DNA from: Planctomycetota bacterium
GTDB lineage: Bacteria > Planctomycetota > Planctomycetia > Isosphaerales > Isosphaeraceae
NCBI GenBank assembly: GCA_021807585.1
Contig: JAKBCQ010000027.1
Location: 1 to 11,048 of the forward strand
DNA: 11,048 nt
Direction: 5' to 3'
Part shown: positions 6,612 through 11,048 of the stretch, piece by piece
How positions within the stretch are numbered: the stretch's first letter is position 1
How the letters are laid out: the number at the start of each line of letters is the position of its first letter
Translations under genes and position numbers: made by a program
Notes under the pieces: generated by a model
What the model saw: the letters and a program-made list of their open reading frames with translations, nothing else
Databases searched by the model: none
What the model was told of the DNA's origin: nothing

Positions 6612-7778
6612 ATGCGATATATTCCCGAACTCGACGCGGTAAGAGGGATCGCCGCGATTATTATCGTACTCTTTCATGTACGATTTATGGGAATGTTTCC
6701 ACTTTGGGGAACGGCGGTCGATCTGTTCTTCGTGTTGTCGGGGTATCTGATCACGACGATCATTCTCGAAAAAGGGGGAACGCCCGGATTCTTCAAGTCG
6801 TTTTACGCGCGGCGCGCGCTGCGCATCCTGCCGATTTATTATCTGACGTTTCCGGTGTTTCTGATCGTCAATCCGTTGTTGCCTCATCCTTCTTCGTTGC
6901 GGCCGTTGCCTTATTATTTGACATACACTCAATTCATTCAGGGATATTGGTTCGGCAAGATTCCTGAATTCAGCATGCATTTTCGCCACACCTGGACGCT
7001 GGCGATCGAGGAGCAATTTTACCTGATCTGGCCGATCGTCGTCGTGGTCATGGGAAGGCGGTTGCTGCCGATCGCGATCGCGCCGTTACTGTTCGGTCCG
7101 TTTTTCATGAGGATCGCCGGCTTTTTTCCGCATTTGCTTATAACAAGATGTGACGGGTTGGCGCTGGGCGCCCTGCTGGCCTGGTTTTTCGACGTCGCAC
7201 GGTCGAACGAGACGCTTTCAAAACGATCTCGATATATATTTATGTGCATTGCTATTATGGCTTATACGGGGTCGTGGTGGCTCGACAAGGGGGTGGGCCG
7301 GATCGCTTCGATGTATTTCAGCCCCGATCGCGTGGTTCCGATCGTCTGGTCGTGGATTCAATTGAGAATCGCAGTAATGTTCTTTGGTATTACCGGGTTA
7401 CTTATTTGCGCAACGGGGGAGAGCTGGCTTCGTCCGTTGCGGTTGAAGCCGTTGATTCGGCTGGGGCGGATCAGTTACGGCATATATTTATATCATCCGC
7501 TTGTCGGGGTGGTATTAGGGCTTTTTCTCAAGGCGTTTCATCGGCACGGGACGGCGTGGACGGACGCGCTTCGGATCGTGTTGTGCGTGGTCGTTTCGGC
7601 GCTTTCATGGCGTTTTATCGAGGCGCCGATTCTTCGATTCAAAGACAGGTTTCCGTATCGCGATCGCGCGTCTGTTCCGGCGGGCGTCGTACCTCGGCCG
7701 GCTTTTGCGCGACTGTCGAAGCGGGTGAGGGAGTCGGTATCTCGTGGGGCGATCGGGAGTGATCGCACGTCGCTTTGA
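6612..7778 (+). CDS. acyltransferase family 3 membrane protein (OafA/YrhL-like)
   Basis: The product from ATG 6612 has 388 residues, typical for the acyltransferase-3 domain, a multi-pass inner-membrane enzyme that moves acyl groups onto envelope or exported sugars such as O-antigen, polysaccharide or peptidoglycan. Family motifs appear in order: ELDAVRGIAAIIIVLFH (6-22, His22), DLFFVLSGYLIT (37-48), FYARRALRILPIYY (64-77), HTWTLAIEEQFYLIWP (126-141), RCDGLALGALLAW (179-191), RLGRISYGIYLYHP (283-296) and WRFIEAPILRFKDRF (333-347). About ten hydrophobic segments separate them, and the last 40 residues are a polar, basic tail. The frame is open from 6150, but the part before 6612 is basic, low-complexity and antisense to the DUF11 gene. 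The ATG at 6480 would add 44 Arg/Gly-rich residues without a family match. Start 6612 puts the motif at the N-terminus, as in relatives, with GCGGAG 12 nt upstream. The acceptor sugar is unknown. Confidence 0.92.
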   Translation: MRYIPELDAVRGIAAIIIVLFHVRFMGMFPLWGTAVDLFFVLSGYLITTIILEKGGTPGFFKSFYARRALRILPIYYLTFPVFLIVNPLLPHPSSLRPLPYYLTYTQFIQGYWFGKIPEFSMHFRHTWTLAIEEQFYLIWPIVVVVMGRRLLPIAIAPLLFGPFFMRIAGFFPHLLITRCDGLALGALLAWFFDVARSNETLSKRSRYIFMCIAIMAYTGSWWLDKGVGRIASMYFSPDRVVPIVWSWIQLRIAVMFFGITGLLICATGESWLRPLRLKPLIRLGRISYGIYLYHPLVGVVLGLFLKAFHRHGTAWTDALRIVLCVVVSALSWRFIEAPILRFKDRFPYRDRASVPAGVVPRPAFARLSKRVRESVSRGAIGSDRTSL

Positions 7779-7783
7779 TCCGA

Positions 7784-7799
7784 ACGCCACATGCGGCGT
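7784..7799. terminator. small hairpin after the acyltransferase stop, weak terminator candidate
   Basis: ACGCC (7784-7788) and GGCGT (7795-7799) form a 5-bp stem with a 6-nt loop 5 nt after the stop codon. No T-run follows. The gap to the convergent sigma gene is only 160 bp, and I see no better terminator in it. Confidence 0.2.
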
Positions 7800-7938
7800 C
7801 CTAAGCTGGAATCGACGAAACGTTCGGTGGTGATCGATGCGGCGATCCATGCGGAACTGAGACGGTTTGGGAAACGATTTGAGCGGATGTGGACGCGTGG
7901 GATGATCCTCGGACAGAGAGCACCCTGGGCGATAGCGG

Positions 7939-8571
7939 TTAGGGCTTCTCGAATTCGATCCAGCAGCGGCGGATGATATCGAGTTTGCGGACGACGGTAC
8001 GACGTGAGACGCCGTGGCGTTGGGCGATTTCATGGTCGGTGTAACCTTCCATTTTATCGATCGCGATGCGACGGAGGTTTTCGTCGGGGAGTCGATCGAA
8101 GAGGAGCTGGAACTGCTCGGCCATGAGGACTGCGAATTCGGGTTGGGGGGCGTCGCCGACGAGATGGTCGAGTGAAGCCTGTTGAAATGCGCCCGGTTCG
8201 ACGATCGACGGCGAGAGGTCGGCTTCCATGACGACTTTTCCGCCTCCTCGTTTGACCCTCCTTTCGTGTTTGATCTGATCGACGAGCTTTCGCGCGGTGA
8301 TGACGACGAGCAATCTCCAGAGGTCGTCGCGATCGCTCAAGTTGGGAAAACGACCGCGTGAGGCGCCCATGCAGATGCTTTTGAACGCGCTAATCGCGGC
8401 GTCTTCCTCGTCGGCCTCGGCGCTGATTTTGGGGGCTTTGCGTAGTCTCTTGCGTGCGAGTTCGACCAATCGCTCGTAATAGCGATCCCAGATGCGCTGA
8501 ACGGCGTCTTCTCGTCCGGCTTTCAAATCGACGATCCAGTTCGTCACCGAGCCGTCGTCCTCGGTCTTCAT
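7939..8571 (-). CDS. ECF sigma factor of the planctomycete Sigma70_ECF type
   Basis: The 210-residue product directs RNA polymerase to a specific promoter set. Region 2 spans about residues 20-105: AVQRIWDRYYERLVELARKR (23-42), DEEDAAISAFKSICMGASRG (54-73) and RDDLWRLLVVITARKLVDQI (81-100), followed by the basic KHERRVKRGGG. Region 4 spans about 140-205, with RLPDENLRRIAIDKMEGYTD (160-179) and the helix-turn-helix EIAQRHGVSRRTVVRKLDII (181-200) that reads the -35 element. This layout is that of the large ECF family expanded in planctomycetes. The protein has no extra C-terminal domain, and no anti-sigma factor or Ser/Thr kinase gene is adjacent, so the controlling signal is not visible. The start is well supported by GGAGGAGAG 6 nt upstream. 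The promoters it recognises are unknown. Confidence 0.95.
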   Translation of the reverse strand: MKTEDDGSVTNWIVDLKAGREDAVQRIWDRYYERLVELARKRLRKAPKISAEADEEDAAISAFKSICMGASRGRFPNLSDRDDLWRLLVVITARKLVDQIKHERRVKRGGGKVVMEADLSPSIVEPGAFQQASLDHLVGDAPQPEFAVLMAEQFQLLFDRLPDENLRRIAIDKMEGYTDHEIAQRHGVSRRTVVRKLDIIRRCWIEFEKP

Positions 8572-8577
8572 TGGAGT

Positions 8578-8586
8578 CTCTCCTCC
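8578..8586 (-). promoter_or_regulatory. ribosome-binding site of the ECF sigma gene
   Basis: GGAGGAGAG on the minus strand lies 6 nt before ATG 8571 and fixes the start. It is one of only two strong Shine-Dalgarno sequences in the window. Confidence 0.75.
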
Positions 8587-8753
8587 GCACCGTCGCGGCT
8601 TGCGTCCGATTTTTTTTCACCGCCGAACTTCTTATTCGTAATGCAGTTGTGTCGATTCCTGGGGGCGATTCTAGATCGATTCGGAAAATCCGTGTCTCAT
8701 TTTGGGCGCGAACGAAGATGTCACTATTAGATCGTGTCGATTGTCGATGGTTG

Positions 8754-8759
8754 ATTATA
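8754..8759 (-). promoter_or_regulatory. possible -10 element upstream of the ECF sigma gene
   Basis: A perfect TATAAT reads toward the sigma gene on the minus strand. The 17-18 nt spaced position upstream holds no TTGACA-like hexamer. If it is used, the mRNA leader would be about 175 nt. Only one of the two promoter boxes is present, so confidence is low. Confidence 0.22.
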
Positions 8760-8828
8760 CAAGCTTGAAGAACGGCACGCGACACTTTCGATATGGATGT
8801 TTGAAGAAATCGTGGGCGACGGTCGCCG

Positions 8829-8847
8829 CCGGGCGACTTCGGCCCGG
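8829..8847. repeat. GC-rich inverted repeat (hairpin)
   Basis: CCGGGC (8829-8834) and GCCCGG (8842-8847) form a perfect 6-bp stem around a 7-nt loop GACTTCG. It lies 2 nt before an AT-rich palindrome, so GC stem and AT tract together resemble a terminator for plus-strand transcription, but no gene ends here. Confidence 0.5.
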
Positions 8848-8849
8848 TC

Positions 8850-8869
8850 AATATATATGGATATATATT
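8850..8869. repeat. perfect AT-rich palindrome
   Basis: AATATATAT (8850-8858), spacer GG, ATATATATT (8861-8869) are exact inverted copies. All arm bases are A or T, sharply different from the GC-rich surroundings. It could be a protein-binding site, a promoter-like melting site or a cruciform. Confidence 0.7.
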
Positions 8870-9230
8870 AGGTTATTTATAGGATCTGTCGATCGGGAAT
8901 GTGACCGGAGTCGGCATGAACGTGATTGTCTGTTTGCGGTTGCGGCGTATCGGCACGAATCGCACCCAGGCTTTTTGCTGCGAGTGCTCGCATCGGCCGA
9001 AGCGAGAGCGAGTGCGGACTTTGTTTCTTCGATGAGGAATGGACGCTACCGGGCCGCTTGATCATTCGTACATCGAGAGAGAACCGTTTGGGAGAGAAAT
9101 CGAACCGAGGGGTAAGATCGCTTCGTACTGAAGTTAATATTTCCGTCCGAGTCGTTCCGATCGCCGCGCATCCGGAACAGAGAACCGCGGGATCGGCTCG
9201 ACCGGGCGATGAACAGCCGTGAGCGCGCGG

Positions 9231-9253
9231 TCGTCTTGCGCATCCCAAGACGA
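9231..9253. repeat. inverted repeat upstream of ilvD
   Basis: TCGTCTTG (9231-9238) and CAAGACGA (9246-9253) are perfect 8-bp arms around a 7-nt loop CGCATCC. It lies about 150 bp before ilvD and ahead of the possible ilvD promoter. It lacks a T-run, so an operator or structural RNA is as likely as a terminator. Confidence 0.6.
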
Positions 9254-9285
9254 TCGCGTTCGCTCGCGGCGACTTGATCACCCAC

Positions 9286-9314
9286 TTGGCGAACGAGGCC
9301 GGTTTGATTAAGTT
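9286..9314 (+). promoter_or_regulatory. possible ilvD promoter
   Basis: TTGGCG (9286-9291) and TAAGTT (9309-9314) are separated by 17 nt and would give a leader of about 85 nt. The -10 hexamer is the same as that proposed for tRNA-Cys. No leader peptide rich in Leu, Ile or Val codons is evident, so attenuation is not supported. Confidence 0.25.
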
Positions 9315-9405
9315 GGACTGCGGGTCGGTTTTCCTTCCGTTTCTCGGCGTGAGCCGTTCACACCACGAATCGACCGCCCATCACGCGAACTGAATCAAGC
9401 CGACG

Positions 9406-11048
9406 ATGCTCGAACAAACGACGGATTCTCATGTTCCCGGTCGATCACGTTCTGATACGATTAAGCGGGGCGACTCTCGCGCCGCGCACCGCGGTTTGCT
9501 CCGCGCCACGGGGGTACGCGACGACGATTGGGATAAGCCGTTCATCGCGATCTGCAACAGTTACATCGATATCATTCCCGGCCATGTTCATTTGCAAGAA
9601 GTCGGCAATTTTGTGAAGGAATGCGTGCGCGCCGCCGGCGGCGTTCCGTTCGTGTTCAACACGATCGGCGTCGACGACGGGATCGCGATGGGGCACGCGG
9701 GGATGAAGTATTCGCTCCCTTCGCGTGAGTTGATCGCCGACTGCGTGGAGACGGTGATCGAGGCGCATCGATTCGACGCGATGATTTGCATTCCCAATTG
9801 CGATAAGATCGTTCCCGGCATGTTCATGGGCGCGATGCGAGTGAACATTCCGACGATATTCGTTTCGGGGGGGCCGATGGAGGCCGGGCGGACCGAATCG
9901 GGTAAAACGGTCGATCTGATCGACGCGTTTGTCGCTTCGGTGCAGCGTCAGAACGGAGCGATTTCGGCCGAGGAGCTCGACGAGATCGAGCGCGCCGCGT
10001 GCCCGACGTGCGGCAGTTGCTCGGGGATGTTCACCGCGAACAGCATGAATTGCCTCGCCGAGGCGATCGGCATGGCTCTTCCAGGGAACGGCACGATTCT
10101 CGCCACGTCGGCCGACCGGAAGGATCTCTACCGCCGCGCCGCGGCGCGGATCGTCGCGATGGCTCGCGATTTTACGCGTCTGGGCCCCGGCCACGGCTTA
10201 TTGCCGCGCGAGATCGCCTCGCTCGCGGCGTTTGATAACGCGATGATTCTGGATATGGCGATGGGGGGGAGCACGAATACCGTACTTCATTGCTTGGCGA
10301 TCGCGCACGAGGCCGAGGTTCCGTTTACACTTGAAAGAATCAACGCGCTTTCGCGCAAGACTCCCAATATTTGTAAAGTCGCGCCTTCGGGCAAGTATCA
10401 CGTCGAGGACGTCGCTCGCGCCGGCGGGATTCACACGATCCTGGGGGAACTGGCGCGGAATCGGCCAGGTTTGCTCGATCTTTCGTGCAAAACGGTGACG
10501 GGAGAGTCGCTTGGCGAAAACATCAACAAATATGATGTCCGGAGCGAGCAAGCGACCGGACTCGCCGAGATGTGGACGCGGATTCGTCCCGGAGGCGTTC
10601 GCTCGATCGCGGCGTGGACGGTTCCCTCGGTGGGCGAATCCGCGAGCGGCCGCGGGGGTTCATCGCAATCGGCGACCGCGACGCTCGAAGCCGATTCGGC
10701 GGTTGATCGAGCGTCGAAATCGGGCGACGGATTCGACGCTTACGATGTGATTCGCACGGTGGAAAACGCCTATTCTCAAGAGGGGGGGTTGTCGATTTTG
10801 TACGGCAATCTCGCTCCCGCGGGATCGGTGGTGAAGACCGCGGGAGTCGACCCCAAGATGCTCGTTCATAACGGGCCGGCGGTGATTTTTGAGAGCGAGG
10901 TCGATGCTTACAACGGGATCGTCTTCGGCAAGGTGAAGGCGGGCGACGTCGTCGTGATTCGTCACGAGGGCCCCAAGGGAGGGCCTGGGATGCAGGAGAT
11001 GCTCGCTCCGACGACCGCGATAAAGGGAGTGGGTTTGGGCGATCGGTG
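9406..11048 (+). CDS. ilvD: dihydroxy-acid dehydratase, C-terminus outside the window
   Basis: IlvD is the iron-sulfur dehydratase that converts dihydroxy-isovalerate and dihydroxy-methylvalerate to the 2-keto acids in valine, isoleucine and leucine synthesis. The frame has 547 codons and no stop; relatives end about 50-60 residues later. Landmarks are [19 protein letters not shown] (19-37), [14 protein letters not shown] (50-63), [20 protein letters not shown] (88-107), [12 protein letters not shown] (131-142), [11 protein letters not shown] (152-162), [15 protein letters not shown] (200-214), [10 protein letters not shown] (287-296), [12 protein letters not shown] (460-471), VKTAGVD (476-482) and EGPKGGPGM (521-529). 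Probable cluster and active-site residues are Cys50 or nearby, Cys132, Lys134 and Cys205. The PGHVHL form resembles the E. coli/Bacillus branch rather than the PCN form. ATG 9406 is the first start after an in-frame TGA at 9391; it has no clear Shine-Dalgarno sequence. Residues about 403-443 are a Ser/Ala/Gly-rich insert relative to the relatives I can recall. Confidence 0.97.
   Translation, partial: MLEQTTDSHVPGRSRSDTIKRGDSRAAHRGLLRATGVRDDDWDKPFIAICNSYIDIIPGHVHLQEVGNFVKECVRAAGGVPFVFNTIGVDDGIAMGHAGMKYSLPSRELIADCVETVIEAHRFDAMICIPNCDKIVPGMFMGAMRVNIPTIFVSGGPMEAGRTESGKTVDLIDAFVASVQRQNGAISAEELDEIERAACPTCGSCSGMFTANSMNCLAEAIGMALPGNGTILATSADRKDLYRRAAARIVAMARDFTRLGPGHGLLPREIASLAAFDNAMILDMAMGGSTNTVLHCLAIAHEAEVPFTLERINALSRKTPNICKVAPSGKYHVEDVARAGGIHTILGELARNRPGLLDLSCKTVTGESLGENINKYDVRSEQATGLAEMWTRIRPGGVRSIAAWTVPSVGESASGRGGSSQSATATLEADSAVDRASKSGDGFDAYDVIRTVENAYSQEGGLSILYGNLAPAGSVVKTAGVDPKMLVHNGPAVIFESEVDAYNGIVFGKVKAGDVVVIRHEGPKGGPGMQEMLAPTTAIKGVGLGDR

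Larger units (their letters stand above)
8572..9405. other. about 830-bp divergent intergenic region between the ECF sigma gene and ilvD
   Basis: No reading frame here has protein-like composition; candidates at 8702-9061 (plus) and 8877-9281 (minus) overlap each other and match nothing I know. The region holds the sigma gene ribosome-binding site and a possible -10 (8754-8759), a GC hairpin (8829-8847), an AT palindrome (8850-8869), a second hairpin (9231-9253) and a weak ilvD promoter candidate (9286-9314). It is long for this gene-dense window and may hide a non-coding RNA or a decayed gene. Confidence 0.5.

Noticed and set aside
8702..9281. Plus-strand 119-codon and minus-strand 134-codon frames in the sigma/ilvD gap
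   Set aside because: They overlap on opposite strands, show no known domain, and cross the AT palindrome or hairpin without sign of coding constraint.

Overview
The window is GC-rich chromosomal DNA that most likely comes from a planctomycete, probably close to the Isosphaeraceae or Gemmataceae. Three things point there: a sigma factor of the planctomycete-expanded ECF family (Sigma70_ECF type), an exported protein whose N-terminus carries the basic stretch plus SLEDR motif common in those families, and a Pro-rich DUF11-repeat protein. The assignment is inferred from protein character only.

Layout from left to right. A truncated minus-strand gene (1-628) encodes an exported protein with two CBM2 carbohydrate-binding domains joined by a Gly/Ser/Thr linker built on a 48-bp tandem repeat. 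Next on the minus strand is ptsI (873-2651), PTS Enzyme I, with no HPr or Enzyme II gene beside it. A lone plus-strand MNT-fold nucleotidyltransferase (3046-3636) follows, then about 550 bp without a convincing gene, and a tRNA-Cys(GCA) at 4183-4253. A hairpin at 4262-4285 separates the tRNA from the convergent DUF11 gene (4358-6322, minus). That gene is divergent from an acyltransferase-3 membrane protein (6612-7778, plus) across a 289-bp shared upstream region. The ECF sigma gene (7939-8571, minus) converges on the acyltransferase. About 830 bp with inverted repeats but no supported gene then leads to ilvD (9406 to the window end, plus), dihydroxy-acid dehydratase, cut off roughly 50-60 residues before its expected end.

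The genes appear to be independent single-gene units: strands alternate, gaps are long, and no operon is visible. They cover sugar/PEP phosphotransfer (ptsI), branched-chain amino acid synthesis (ilvD), envelope or extracellular functions (CBM2 protein, DUF11 protein, acyltransferase) and transcriptional control (ECF sigma).

I do not see a clear new multi-gene system, CRISPR array, transposase or phage gene. The points most worth a second look are the repeat-driven CBM2 linker, a possibly near-leaderless ptsI promoter, the partnerless nucleotidyltransferase with AT-rich repeats behind it, the UUCG-loop hairpin between tRNA-Cys and the DUF11 gene, the AT-rich palindrome and hairpins in the long gap before ilvD, and a low-complexity insert in IlvD.
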